From contig CAXYVG010000010.1 of NCBI GenBank assembly GCA_964292325.1, forward strand, positions 1-57,737: a DNA stretch of 57,737 bases, written 5' to 3'. The translations under genes and the position numbers were made by a program. Shown piece after piece: positions 16,553 through 25,405 of this stretch. Numbering within the stretch: position 1 is the first letter of the stretch; every line of letters begins with the position of its first letter. Source of the stretch: CTSoil-075 sp964292325 (GTDB taxonomy: Bacteria > Bacillota > Negativicutes > DSM-13327). Below the pieces are notes generated by a model. That model worked only from the letters and a program-made list of their open reading frames with translations. It ran no database searches and was not told where the DNA came from.

Positions 16553-18994
16553 TTATATTGAATCTGGAGACTCAATCATTTTGGCAACAAGTACTGTCAT
16601 ATCATCTGATACCTTCTGACCAGACATGACCTTTGCCTGAGTTAAAATCTTATTTGCTAATGCTTGTGGCGAAATATTCTCCACCTGTCTAAGAAAATTA
16701 GTTAGCCAATGACCTTTATCTAGCTTATTTTGTGGTACATCCATAATACCATCACTGACCATTACAATAAAATCTCCGATCACCACTACCTCTTTCATTG
16801 TTTGAATTTCAATTTTTTGTAAAATCCCAATTGGTAAGGATGAAGACTTAATCTCTCTTACTTCTCGTACCCGCTTAATAAAACTAGGAGCGGAACCAAT
16901 CTTTAAAAACTCTATATTCCCTGAATAGGTATCAACCACCACCATATCAATCGTCACAAATGATTCTTCTGTCGTATTTAATAACAGCATAGAGTTTACT
17001 GTTTTCACCGCAATATCCGTATCAAAACCCGCTATTAGTAATTTTTTTAAAACCTCTATTGACATACTACTCTGAGCGGCTGCATGACTCCCACTCCCCA
17101 TACCATCACTAAGTACTAGAGCCACTTTTCCTCTACTCAGCTCAATCACAATGCAACTATCCCCACATATATCTTGCCCATCTTTAGCAATACTAGCTAT
17201 TCCTGTATCCACACTAAATCTTTTTGCTACCAACATGGTTAATTTACATTTCCCTGTTTTTGATTCATTGCCGCACTCGGAACGCAAGATCATCTTTTCT
17301 TTCATCAACCCAGCTGCTAACGGCAAGATCGTATTAATACACTCTCGATTACCATTACAAGTTTTTTTTAAAATTTCAATCATACCTGCACCATTTTCTC
17401 CTGTCATGCGTACCTCTGTGAGCGGACAACCAATCATCTCAGATTTTTCTTGAAATGCCAATGAAAATTCTTGATTCGAATGCTCTACTTTACCAATTTC
17501 ATACGCCAAGTTACTAATAATCTCACTGGTCGCTTTCATTTGTTCCATTACCATCTGGCGATGCTCAACAATCTTTTTCTGCCAAAAAGTTGTCGTATAA
17601 TTATGCTTTGCTATGAATTGAATTTTTTCCAGTAGTTCTTTACATCGAATACAGTTTTCCTGAAATACACCAGGCATATTGTCTAAAGTTAACAAACATA
17701 CTTCCGGTTGTCCTAAAATTTCTAATATACCATGATACGTACGATAAAAATCTACTTCCCAGCACTGTGAACGTTTCGCACAATTTTCACATATCTGCTC
17801 CCCAACAACAGATAAAGTCCTAGCTAATTCATCATCATGAATTTTACCTTTCGTTTCCGTAACAATCCCACCAAATGTTTCTGCTAAATCATTAAATATC
17901 TCAGAAACATTATTAATTTTTTCCACGACTTCGTTACAATGAAATTGACTATTCAAAAACTGCCTCTCCGTTTGATAGATATTCTGATAGCAAAGGGTCA
18001 GCCACCTACTAGGAATTAATAAAAACAACCCTCCTGCTATTATACATTCTCTGAATACTTTCATTAGTTCACTATCTTGTCCTGAATATAATACCGTAAT
18101 CACACTACCTAAAATAAATCCTACAATAACAGCCCATTTCCCTAATACTTTAAATGCTCCTGCAAAAACACTAGCGAAGGCATATAACGATACCGCGACG
18201 GTTGCATTACCATCACTAAGTCCAACAATTAAACCAACAACAACCCCTACTGAGGCACTAATCCCCACACCACCAGCAAGCGCCATAGCCATGATTAGTA
18301 TGTCACCTGCTAAATTTCGTATACTATATTCTAGGATCATTATATTACCTAAACCTGCTACTGCTACCGATAATAGCACTACCATGCAGCCTAAACGTTC
18401 ACTTGTTAGATGTTGCTGACTCTGTGGTTGCCTAATCAGCAATAATACACCATGGATAAATATATAGGAAAATACCATACAAATAGTAGATTCGAACAAG
18501 GCTAACAAAACATTGTAGATTGTCAGCTCCTTACATACACTAACAATCAATCCAGCGCACAAAACGGCACAAAACATAAATATTGGTACCGTAACTATTT
18601 TTTTATATCGATAGGAAAGCTTGTCTTGCCATAAAAAATATAGGCCTATCGATAAAACATACGTACTGACCTCCGCATAATGACTACCTGATACCACGCC
18701 AGCAATAGTCCAGAAAGCAACCATTAACGTCCATCCAGGTTTCACTTGTGCCACAGCAGTAAAAAAAGCCAATCCAATAGGAGCAAACTCATCCATAATA
18801 AAAACTCGCCCTAATAAGAAAGCTAATATGCTAAAAAGAATTTTCTCCATATCCATCAATGATCTCACCGCAGTATAACCCTTATAAAAACCTACTTTTA
18901 GCGGCAATCGCCGTCGAGTTATTTTTTTGGGGGCTACGGATTGATGTCTATCTAATATCTCAGCAGGAACTTGAATCATCGTTACTTTTGCCAT
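16553..18994 (-). CDS. spoIIE: Stage II sporulation protein E (SpoIIE serine phosphatase)
   Basis: An 813-residue forespore regulator. Residues of about 45-335 form an array of about ten membrane segments; a central region of about 200 residues serves FtsZ binding and oligomerisation. The C-terminal PP2C phosphatase has the metal-binding DGMGSGSHAA and SDGIMDVP motifs. It dephosphorylates SpoIIAA and so activates sigma F in the forespore. The central region has a CENCAKRSQCW cysteine cluster. The start is the ATG two codons inside the open frame, because GAGGTGA is correctly spaced for that one only. Upstream is a Spo0A-style promoter with a 21-base spacer. Confidence 0.96.
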   Translation of the reverse strand: MAKVTMIQVPAEILDRHQSVAPKKITRRRLPLKVGFYKGYTAVRSLMDMEKILFSILAFLLGRVFIMDEFAPIGLAFFTAVAQVKPGWTLMVAFWTIAGVVSGSHYAEVSTYVLSIGLYFLWQDKLSYRYKKIVTVPIFMFCAVLCAGLIVSVCKELTIYNVLLALFESTICMVFSYIFIHGVLLLIRQPQSQQHLTSERLGCMVVLLSVAVAGLGNIMILEYSIRNLAGDILIMAMALAGGVGISASVGVVVGLIVGLSDGNATVAVSLYAFASVFAGAFKVLGKWAVIVGFILGSVITVLYSGQDSELMKVFRECIIAGGLFLLIPSRWLTLCYQNIYQTERQFLNSQFHCNEVVEKINNVSEIFNDLAETFGGIVTETKGKIHDDELARTLSVVGEQICENCAKRSQCWEVDFYRTYHGILEILGQPEVCLLTLDNMPGVFQENCIRCKELLEKIQFIAKHNYTTTFWQKKIVEHRQMVMEQMKATSEIISNLAYEIGKVEHSNQEFSLAFQEKSEMIGCPLTEVRMTGENGAGMIEILKKTCNGNRECINTILPLAAGLMKEKMILRSECGNESKTGKCKLTMLVAKRFSVDTGIASIAKDGQDICGDSCIVIELSRGKVALVLSDGMGSGSHAAAQSSMSIEVLKKLLIAGFDTDIAVKTVNSMLLLNTTEESFVTIDMVVVDTYSGNIEFLKIGSAPSFIKRVREVREIKSSSLPIGILQKIEIQTMKEVVVIGDFIVMVSDGIMDVPQNKLDKGHWLTNFLRQVENISPQALANKILTQAKVMSGQKVSDDMTVLVAKMIESPDSI

Positions 18995-19043
18995 TACCAT
19001 TCACCTCTATGTATAATCTATTCCGTAAATAGGGAATGATTTC

Positions 19044-19109
19044 ATTTTACATATTATGGTAATATTTTTTTGTCTAAATAGGTTCCACGCACTACAAAAA
19101 ATTACGACA
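19044..19109 (-). promoter_or_regulatory. Spo0A-type promoter of spoIIE
   Basis: Minus strand: TAGACA at 19071-19076, a 21-base spacer, TAAAAT at 19044-19049. B. subtilis spoIIE and spoIIG promoters are known for 21-22 base spacers and Spo0A activation. The -35 overlaps TTAGACAA (7 of 8 to an inverted 0A box) and a second TGTCGTA box (6 of 7) lies at 19103-19109. Confidence 0.5.
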
Positions 19110-19131
19110 AAATATAATGGCAAACAACAAA

Positions 19132-19158
19132 AAGAGCATCCCTTTACGGAATGCTCTT
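19132..19158 (-). terminator. Terminator between yabR and spoIIE
   Basis: An 8-bp stem plus two further pairs, with the minus strand running into CTTTTTG. It follows the yabR stop at 19173. Confidence 0.7.
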
Positions 19159-19172
19159 AGCTTATAAACGAT

Positions 19173-19607
19173 TTAACCTGGCGAACGAGCAGCACCACGG
19201 CCACCACGTTTAGATTCTGTATTGCGTTTTAAATCACCAAGACGTTCATCACTGTCTTTTAAGAATTTTGTCAACTTGTCTTCAAAAGACGGTGCGTTTA
19301 CTTTGCCATAACGGCGATTATCGTTGACTGGTGCTCTCCTAGGAATCGGACTAGGAACTGGACTTGGACTAGGCGGCTGAAGTTGTTTAATCGACAACCC
19401 GATTTTCCCGCGTTCATCAATTGATAAAACTTTGACTTTTACATTATCTTGCTCTTTTAGGAAATCTTTCACATCACGGACATATACATCAGCAACTTCC
19501 GAAATGTGAATTAAGCCTACCTTTCCTCCAGGCAGCTCTACAAATGCTCCGAAATTTGTGATCCCTGTCACAACGCCCTCAACCACACTGCCAACTTCAA
19601 TGGACAT
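19173..19607 (-). CDS. yabR: S1-domain RNA-binding protein, YabR family
   Basis: A 144-residue protein. Residues 1-72 form an S1/OB RNA-binding domain closely resembling Bacillus YabR (MSIEVGS..G.VTGITNFGAFVELP). The linker is proline/serine rich (PPSPSPVPSPIPRR). The C-terminal tail is basic and ends in RGGRGAARSPG, likely adding nucleic-acid contact. It is a general stress or ribosome-related protein; its function in the cluster is unclear. ATG 19607 is chosen over a TTG three codons upstream by homology with YabR. It sits between the divIC-like gene and spoIIE as in Bacillus. Confidence 0.9.
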   Translation of the reverse strand: MSIEVGSVVEGVVTGITNFGAFVELPGGKVGLIHISEVADVYVRDVKDFLKEQDNVKVKVLSIDERGKIGLSIKQLQPPSPSPVPSPIPRRAPVNDNRRYGKVNAPSFEDKLTKFLKDSDERLGDLKRNTESKRGGRGAARSPG

Positions 19608-19695
19608 ACTAATCAAACTTCCCCCTTAAAAAACTACGTTTTTCAACCATATTATACCCTCGACACCGAAAAGGTGTCAAGGAAAGATACCGCAA

Positions 19696-19983
19696 TTATT
19701 TTTTTTCAGATACGATATAGGGAATTTCTCCAGGTTTTACTAAACCTAGCTCTTCACGAGCTAATTTTTCTACATATCGGCGATCATTCAGTGCATCACG
19801 TTCCTCTTTCAAATTCGTATTACTTTCCCGAAACTCAGTAAGCTGTGCACGAACAGAATCGCTATCACGCCGAATGGCATTTAGCTGATTTTGCTGTTGA
19901 ATAAAGGAATAAAGAAAACAAACACCCAATACAATTGTCAGCAACCTAAACCATTTAATACGATATTTACTAGGATTTTGCAT
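19696..19983 (-). CDS. divIC: Septum formation initiator, DivIC/FtsB family
   Basis: A 95-residue single-pass membrane protein of the division machinery. One TM segment (about residues 12-28, LLTIVLGVCFLYSF) is followed by a coiled coil with heptad pattern (about 30-68) and the conserved VEKLAREELGLVKPGE that marks the DivIC/FtsB family. It links FtsL and DivIB/FtsQ at the septum. I use ATG 19983; the frame is open 28 codons upstream but that part is not conserved. The ribosome site is weak (GGTGG), so the start is less certain than the gene. Same position as divIC in Bacillus. Confidence 0.85.
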   Translation of the reverse strand: MQNPSKYRIKWFRLLTIVLGVCFLYSFIQQQNQLNAIRRDSDSVRAQLTEFRESNTNLKEERDALNDRRYVEKLAREELGLVKPGEIPYIVSEKK

Positions 19984-20147
19984 TGAACACACCACCACGA
20001 TCACATTCTTAGAATTACCTTTATTGTTTATTCGCCAACTATACAATATATTCCTCTTTTCGCACAAAAAAATACTTTTTTATATAACGCACTAAAAAAA
20101 TAAATACAAGCGTCGGCGAGTGGCTATATTTTATTCACTGTTTTGTA

Positions 20148-20618
20148 CTATTTCTTTTCATCCGCAGGCGGTTTTCTCCACCGCATAGAATACCAAGAAA
20201 TAAACTTACGATACATTATAATAAAAGGCCAACTTACTATTTTCACACCATATATGCCTGGGCGTAAGAACAGAATATCAAACACCTTTTTCAGTAAACC
20301 AACACTCCTGATCAGCAAGCGAATACCACTTGTAAATAAGCGAATGGCATACAAGCTCAACCAACTATAATACATTCCCAAACCACTTAAAATTCCCATA
20401 AATACATAAAATCTAAGTTCCCCCCAATTACTTGCTATCAAAGCCGTAAAGACAACCACAGTCGCAAGCAACCAATATAATAAGTCAGTAAACCAAGTCC
20501 ATATCTCTCTAGGTTTACAATTATTACGTAATACCCGATAACAGTCAAATAACATCCCAAGCAATATTCCCGTTAGGATTGTAATGGAAAAAATCAAAAT
20601 TTGATTTGTCAGTTCCAC
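20148..20618 (-). CDS. yabQ: Spore cortex biosynthesis protein YabQ
   Basis: A 156-residue membrane protein with four or five hydrophobic segments: about 5-25, 45-65, 68-90 and further helices. GMLFDCYRVLR near residue 22 is characteristic of YabQ. In Bacillus it is needed for spore cortex formation and localises to the outer forespore membrane. The start is GTG with GGAGGTG 5-7 bases upstream. Only 4 bases separate it from the lytic transglycosylase, and yabP is just upstream, so the three are an operon. Confidence 0.88.
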   Translation of the reverse strand: MELTNQILIFSITILTGILLGMLFDCYRVLRNNCKPREIWTWFTDLLYWLLATVVVFTALIASNWGELRFYVFMGILSGLGMYYSWLSLYAIRLFTSGIRLLIRSVGLLKKVFDILFLRPGIYGVKIVSWPFIIMYRKFISWYSMRWRKPPADEKK

Positions 20619-20622
20619 GACC

Positions 20623-21357
20623 TCACCTCCAGCGCCATAAAAGCTGGTATCGCAAACGACGCCACACTATCCATACAAGAATGATTCCTGTAACGAAAAG
20701 TAACCACCCCAGCATGATATGTATCGTATTGTACTGTTTACCCATAGCAATAAAACGAAATATATCTTTATTTTCCAAATGATACGAGTCCATGATGATG
20801 CCTTTTATATAATAGACGGTTTCAGCATAGGGTGGTATCCCGTCATAACGATCTACTGCTGCTGGCCCTGCATTATAAGCTGCTAAAGCCAATACCATAT
20901 TCCCATGATATTTTTTCAACAATTGACTAAGATACGCTATACCAATGCGAATATTAAGTTCAGGATTATAATAGCATGCAGTGCCACATTCACTTTTCTG
21001 CCTTTCATCACATACCTTGGCTACTTTATTCACTTGCCACCAAGTTTCAGGCATAATCTGCATTAATCCATAAGCACCAGCAGTTGATACTGCTTGTGGC
21101 CGAAAAGAGCTTTCGACTTGAATAACACTAGCAATGATTTGAGGATTGATACCTGCTTCACGTGCATAATGATTGATCATTTCAGCATAGGGCACCTTGC
21201 TATCGACCTCATGAATGGTATAAGCATATTGATTAAATTCATCCCAAACAGCTCGTTGATAGCGATCTGTCACATACCCCGTAATCTCATAGAACATCCA
21301 TTCTACTACTAATATTAATAACATGATATACCAACTCTTTATCAAGCCTCGCTGCAA
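20623..21357 (-). CDS. Membrane-anchored lytic transglycosylase (SLT domain)
   Basis: A 244-residue protein with an N-terminal anchor (about 10-28), an SLT goose-type lysozyme domain (about 58-180) and an unusual second TM segment at the C-terminus (about 215-236). The catalytic glutamate is E82 in IQVESSFRP, with AYGLMQIMPETW and ALAAYNAGPAAV after it. It cuts the glycan strands of peptidoglycan. The start is TTG with AAGGAG 7 bases upstream. It is wedged between yabP and yabQ, a place where Bacillus has no such gene, which suggests a sporulation role such as cortex or septal remodelling in this lineage. Confidence 0.88.
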   Translation of the reverse strand: MQRGLIKSWYIMLLILVVEWMFYEITGYVTDRYQRAVWDEFNQYAYTIHEVDSKVPYAEMINHYAREAGINPQIIASVIQVESSFRPQAVSTAGAYGLMQIMPETWWQVNKVAKVCDERQKSECGTACYYNPELNIRIGIAYLSQLLKKYHGNMVLALAAYNAGPAAVDRYDGIPPYAETVYYIKGIIMDSYHLENKDIFRFIAMGKQYNTIHIMLGWLLFVTGIILVWIVWRRLRYQLLWRWR

Positions 21358-21378
21358 GGCATTACTCCTTTCAGGTAT

Positions 21379-21660
21379 TTATTTTAAGAACCGTTCTAAT
21401 AAACCTTTTTTAGTACGATTAATATCATCATAAGTCATTGTTTTTACTACTCCATCAACAATCACATTACTCTTATCCAGATTTAATTGCTTAATATTGA
21501 GCCCTTCCCCTTTAATAATGAGCATCCCTTGTTCCGTCTCCATTACAATTTCTTTTTCATCATAACTACCTAAACTAAGTACACCATCCACCGTCATTTC
21601 CTCACGATCAATCAAAGTGACCTTATGCCGCCAAGCTGGTGTTTTATCATCGATTATCAT
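21379..21660 (-). CDS. yabP: Sporulation protein YabP
   Basis: A 93-residue protein of the YabP/YqfC family, needed for spore formation. Seen: WRHKVTLIDREEMTVDGVLSLGSYDEKEI, a beta-rich domain, ending in a basic stretch. I start it at ATG 21660 because GGGAGG is 7 bases upstream; two earlier starts would overlap that ribosome site. Neighbouring yabQ and the transglycosylase follow in the same operon. A possible mother-cell sigma-E-like promoter lies at 21695-21723. Confidence 0.9.
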   Translation of the reverse strand: MIIDDKTPAWRHKVTLIDREEMTVDGVLSLGSYDEKEIVMETEQGMLIIKGEGLNIKQLNLDKSNVIVDGVVKTMTYDDINRTKKGLLERFLK

Positions 21661-21694
21661 AATCATTCCTCCCTCATATTTGCTATTCAGCATA

Positions 21695-21723
21695 TATATA
21701 TGCCCCTCGCTACGGCAATAGTA
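21695..21723 (-). promoter_or_regulatory. Possible sigma-E-like promoter of the yabP operon
   Basis: TACTATT (21717-21723, 6 of 7 to the sigma-E -35), 14-base spacer, CATATATA (21695-21702, 5 of 8 to the -10), minus strand. The match is modest but the placement is right. Confidence 0.3.
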
Positions 21724-21778
21724 CTATTGACGTAAAGTAATCCGCAGTTTGATCACCAAGTATGGTAAGCGCCCATGC

Positions 21779-21837
21779 TAGGAACACAGTAAAAAAACCG
21801 ATCAGTCATCGCTGATCGGCTCTTTACTGTGTTCCTA
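21779..21837 (-). terminator. Nested terminator after spoIID
   Basis: On the minus strand an 8-bp stem (CCGATCAG / CTGATCGG) is followed by seven T, a classical terminator. It is enclosed by a second, perfect 15-bp inverted repeat (21779-21793 with 21823-21837), so the whole block can form a cruciform-like double hairpin. Confidence 0.8.
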
Positions 21838-21852
21838 TGATGTAAGGTTTCT

Positions 21853-22824
21853 TTATTTCCAACGTTTTTCAATTATTATGTCTTTAAAATATTGACTAAT
21901 TATATCTTGAGGATTTTTTCCCATAGTGGCCAACTTGTTGGCACCCCATTGCGACATACCAACACCATGGCCATAGCCTTTACCAGTAAAAACTACAGCA
22001 TCACCGCTCACTTCTACTTTATCAAGAAGCATGGATTTAAGCTTTGTACTATCAAGACCGACTCTAAGCTCTGGTCCTGATACCTCTATATTTTTATTAA
22101 TTGTCATAGTAGTCGCCCGCCCTGATAGTCCTTTCTTGCCTATTTCTACACTATCAATACTACTTACCGTTTTTCCCATCTTACTCAAGACGTCGATTAT
22201 TTCTTTTTTAGTAAAAGAGGCTGTCCAATTTTGTATATCAGCAGGAGCCAGATCATCTGGAGACTGCACAGATTGAATATAAGGTGGTTCATCTTGTTTG
22301 AAATCAAGCCCCTCTTTCGCAGCAGCTGTAATTCCACCCGCAGAAGCATGAAACCAAGCATGAATTGGTTTGCCCTGATAGGTCACAACCATACCACGAG
22401 TCATATCGATCGCCTGTCTAACATGATCCGTCACTGCTTTTGCATTATAAGCCTGAAATTCCTTAATATCAGTGGAAGCTTGCGTGCCCCGCGCTGGCAC
22501 ACCGCCTTTTTCCTCAATTGCCTGTACCGTAAAGGTGCGGGCTAATATAGCTTGAGCTGCTAACGCTTCTACAGACCAGTCTGCTTTCATTTCTCCAGCA
22601 ACTACACCAGCAATATACTCTTCCATTTTCATTGTTTTCTTCTCACCAGTTTCATGCATAAACACGATAATGTCAGGTTCATTCACTTCCACTACCTGTG
22701 TTGGTGGCGCTGGCTGCGCAGGCTCAGGCTTTTTTTGTGTTTGATTTAACATCGAGCAGCCACTAAAAGCAAAGGTAGTCACTACGATAATGGTTAGTAA
22801 CAAATACCATTTTATATTCTTCAT
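21853..22824 (-). CDS. spoIID: Stage II sporulation protein D (SpoIID lytic transglycosylase), lipoprotein
   Basis: A 323-residue peptidoglycan hydrolase that acts in forespore engulfment. The N-terminus is a lipoprotein signal with FSGC23 lipobox, unlike the plain TM anchor of Bacillus SpoIID. The catalytic glutamate is E78 in VVAGEMKADW, followed by ALAAQAILART. HAWFHASAGG at 155-164 and GYGHGVGMSQWGA near the C-terminus are full family signatures. The ATG start has GAAGGAGG upstream. It is one of two paralogues in the window; this is the canonical one. A sigma-G-like promoter is just upstream, overlapping the end of the small ger-associated gene. Confidence 0.88.
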   Translation of the reverse strand: MKNIKWYLLLTIIVVTTFAFSGCSMLNQTQKKPEPAQPAPPTQVVEVNEPDIIVFMHETGEKKTMKMEEYIAGVVAGEMKADWSVEALAAQAILARTFTVQAIEEKGGVPARGTQASTDIKEFQAYNAKAVTDHVRQAIDMTRGMVVTYQGKPIHAWFHASAGGITAAAKEGLDFKQDEPPYIQSVQSPDDLAPADIQNWTASFTKKEIIDVLSKMGKTVSSIDSVEIGKKGLSGRATTMTINKNIEVSGPELRVGLDSTKLKSMLLDKVEVSGDAVVFTGKGYGHGVGMSQWGANKLATMGKNPQDIISQYFKDIIIEKRWK

Positions 22825-22856
22825 GATTTATTCTGCCTCCTTCGATACTTTGCCTT

Positions 22857-22887
22857 TAGTATGGCTGAATTTTGCATTATCAATACA
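22857..22887 (-). promoter_or_regulatory. Possible forespore-type promoter of spoIID
   Basis: Minus strand CATACTA at 22857-22863 is a perfect sigma-G -10. TGTATT at 22882-22887, 18 bases away, is a weak -35. In Bacillus spoIID uses sigma E, so the sigma class here is uncertain. Confidence 0.3.
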
Positions 22888-22898
22888 CAACCTTTCCC

Positions 22899-23057
22899 TT
22901 ACGTTATAAGACGATAAATGGACAATGATACATTCATAATGATCAAGAAAAATACCCCAAACATCCCCAAACGATTCCCATTATTACCCAGCCAGCGAGC
23001 AAAAGTATAACCATGAATACTAATCAATACAGAAGTCATCGCAAATATATAATCCAT
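22899..23057 (-). CDS. 52-residue two-helix membrane protein at the end of the ger operon
   Basis: A short gene with ATG 23057, GGTGGAG ribosome site 3-8 bases upstream and TAA at 22899. It begins MDYIFAMTSVLISIHGYTF, has a charged turn RWLGNNGNR and a second hydrophobic segment GVFFLIIMNVSLSIY. Two TM helices are predicted. It follows gerC by 24 bases in the same direction, so it belongs to the gerA-gerB-gerC operon. Bacillus ger operons often carry a small two-TM D subunit that modulates germination; position and topology fit, but I cannot show sequence homology. Confidence 0.65.
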   Translation of the reverse strand: MDYIFAMTSVLISIHGYTFARWLGNNGNRLGMFGVFFLIIMNVSLSIYRLIT

Positions 23058-23081
23058 GATTCTCCACCCTCTTCATAAAAT

Positions 23082-24317
23082 TCACTCAACAGGAATGGTC
23101 CTGATCATCAAACCATTACGGCGAATTTTAGTCTTCACTTCCATATTCACCTCCGCCTGAGAATATTTTTGATTCCATTTATAGTCTTCAAATTCTTTAT
23201 TACTCTGAAATGCCGGACGCAGATAATAACCAAAACCTGCTACATCCGCATTGAGTTGCTGGGTGTGCTTGCTAAAGTTCATCAACTGCTGTTGATATAT
23301 TTGACTGACCTGGTTTTCTAATGTAGTTAGATAACTTCCTCCCTGCTCATAATTAATTGCGGAGGGAATACTGCTAATTTCCCCTTCCAGCAAGATACGA
23401 ACATCAATAACTGGACGCTCTTCAACAAGTGCTACGCTAATCTTAGGTCTAGATCCTAAATGAAGATTAATATTGATAGTCGATTTGGCATTAAAGGGAT
23501 CTTCCACCACAATATATCCATTGCGATAGTTCCCAAGTAGCATCGACAGCATACGGGTTTCAGTAGTACTTAAACTCCCAACCATCTTGTCACCATCAAA
23601 TAGTGCCGTACCAGCAAATTCCGCAGCATCGCCACCACTCCGTGGAATATCACCAGCAAGATAGCCATCTATTTTTTCCCCTGGAACTTTTTGAGTACTG
23701 ATTTTGTCCTCACCAGACTCAGGATTGACAGCAACTAAAGCTATATATGGCTGCCCACTGTTACTTTTAAGCCTTGTATAATACTCATGTAATGTAGTAT
23801 CCAGAAAATAACCTGTCTCTTGCCAACTTCTAATCATCTCTTCATAGTACTTAGCCATCGAACTAACAAAAACAGGTTTGTTTTTTTCTAAAAAATTCTT
23901 GGCTGTTCCTCTTGTTACCACAACAAACATGGAGCCACGATATTCACGATAACGCATAAATGGCCCTAATACATTAGCAACTCCCCTGCGAGCCAACTCT
24001 TCCCCTATCACGATAACTTTAACATGTGCTAACACTGGCTGCAGTGCCACTTCAGAATTTAGCAGATTAAGCCCTTCAGCAAGTGTTGCAGCAGTATTCG
24101 TTACTATCACAGCATCTTTACTGGCATCCTCTTTACTAGCTTCCATTCTAGGAACAGCAAATTGGTAACTGACACGAGTCATCCCCTCTTGTTCGGCTGT
24201 ATCTAACCCCATAGCTACAACATTAGCCCGTTGGTCAAGTTCTCTTGCTCCGTTGCATCCGAGCAACAGGATAGACATAGCAAATAAAACAGTCAGCAAC
24301 ATCAACGGTCGGCACAT
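23082..24317 (-). CDS. gerC: Spore germination protein, Ger(x)C lipoprotein
   Basis: A 411-residue lipoprotein, C subunit of a GerA-type germinant receptor in the spore inner membrane. It has a lipobox LLGC21, followed by the family start NGARELDQRANVVAMGLD. The C-terminal domain contains VEVNMEVKTKIRRNG-like strands near the end. The start overlaps the 3' end of gerB by 16 bases, and GAGGAGG lies upstream of the ATG. Length is within the usual 370-410. The gene is intact. Confidence 0.93.
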   Translation of the reverse strand: MCRPLMLLTVLFAMSILLLGCNGARELDQRANVVAMGLDTAEQEGMTRVSYQFAVPRMEASKEDASKDAVIVTNTAATLAEGLNLLNSEVALQPVLAHVKVIVIGEELARRGVANVLGPFMRYREYRGSMFVVVTRGTAKNFLEKNKPVFVSSMAKYYEEMIRSWQETGYFLDTTLHEYYTRLKSNSGQPYIALVAVNPESGEDKISTQKVPGEKIDGYLAGDIPRSGGDAAEFAGTALFDGDKMVGSLSTTETRMLSMLLGNYRNGYIVVEDPFNAKSTININLHLGSRPKISVALVEERPVIDVRILLEGEISSIPSAINYEQGGSYLTTLENQVSQIYQQQLMNFSKHTQQLNADVAGFGYYLRPAFQSNKEFEDYKWNQKYSQAEVNMEVKTKIRRNGLMIRTIPVE

Positions 24318-25405
24318 GTTTTTTTCCTCCTCTTCTTCACGAGGGTCATAACAAACAAAATCCCTGGAAATAGATAGATACCCATTTGAGTTACCTGAAG
24401 TAACAGTCGGTCAAGGCGCATGGTAGTACCAATATCAGGAGGCAACATTGCAGCATTTGCTACAACCATAGCCCCTAGAGGTACAATAGGTCGCAGTCCA
24501 GGCAGTTTTAACAACATAACAATTAAGTATAAGCCCATATACATACTACCAGCAATAGCCATCAGCCCAAACATAACCCATACCACAATAAACAGCGCTT
24601 CAACACGTTGAATATACTGATTCACATACACCAGACGCGCCAGTTCATAGAAAGGCATGGTCTTCTCCCCGCCAACAGCTACACCAAAAACCATGGTGTA
24701 TACAAGCATATTTACGATTCTCAGTACTAATGAGCCACCTATAGCATAAATAGCGGCGCTTTTGATTGTTTTAGTATTTTGGAAAGCTGACGACAAAAAG
24801 ACTAATGATAACACTCCTATATTATACCCCACACCATGTAGACCTGATTCCACAGCTGTCATAATACCATTCCCCTGCCAAGGAGTAAGATTGTATGCAA
24901 CATAAAAGGGACTCACCATCACAAATATCAAAAAGAGTCCAACCAGCATAAAGGGCAATAAAATATAAGATGCACGACACAAGGCTTCAATGCCTAAATA
25001 ACAAATTACACCAGCCGTTACTGCATACCAGACAATCACTAATTGAAAGTCAGCACGCGGTAAAGCAGTAGACAATGTATACTCTGCATATTGCCGCAAA
25101 ACTAGAACACTATTAGCAAAAAACATACCGCTGTATGCTGTCACAATCAGCCATGCTCCTGCTTTGCCTACCAGATGCTGACATACAACAACTATGTCTC
25201 CAGATACACTATTATTTACATAAACCATCATAAACAACACGAATAAGGGAATGATAGTGAACAAAATCATAGATAACCAATAAAGCTGCCCATTATCCCG
25301 AATACCATCTGACATTCCTGACAAAAACAGGCGGGTTACAATTAGTCCAAACACCAAGGCTATCCCCTCAGCGACGCCCAGCTTACCAACATGATAGCCT
25401 TTCAC
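24302..25405 (-). CDS. gerB: Spore germination protein, GerB-type (APC-family) subunit
   Basis: A 367-residue integral membrane protein with about ten TM helices, B subunit of a germinant receptor and likely the germinant-binding subunit. Early motif EGIALVFGLIVTRLFLSG and the later QYIQRVEALFIVVWVM (the QYI.R.E.LF signature of GerAB) are present. The start is GTG overlapping the gerA stop codon, so translation is coupled. The operon order is gerA-gerB-gerC, instead of the frequent A-C-B order of clostridia. Confidence 0.93.
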   Translation of the reverse strand: MKGYHVGKLGVAEGIALVFGLIVTRLFLSGMSDGIRDNGQLYWLSMILFTIIPLFVLFMMVYVNNSVSGDIVVVCQHLVGKAGAWLIVTAYSGMFFANSVLVLRQYAEYTLSTALPRADFQLVIVWYAVTAGVICYLGIEALCRASYILLPFMLVGLFLIFVMVSPFYVAYNLTPWQGNGIMTAVESGLHGVGYNIGVLSLVFLSSAFQNTKTIKSAAIYAIGGSLVLRIVNMLVYTMVFGVAVGGEKTMPFYELARLVYVNQYIQRVEALFIVVWVMFGLMAIAGSMYMGLYLIVMLLKLPGLRPIVPLGAMVVANAAMLPPDIGTTMRLDRLLLQVTQMGIYLFPGILFVMTLVKKRRKKTCADR

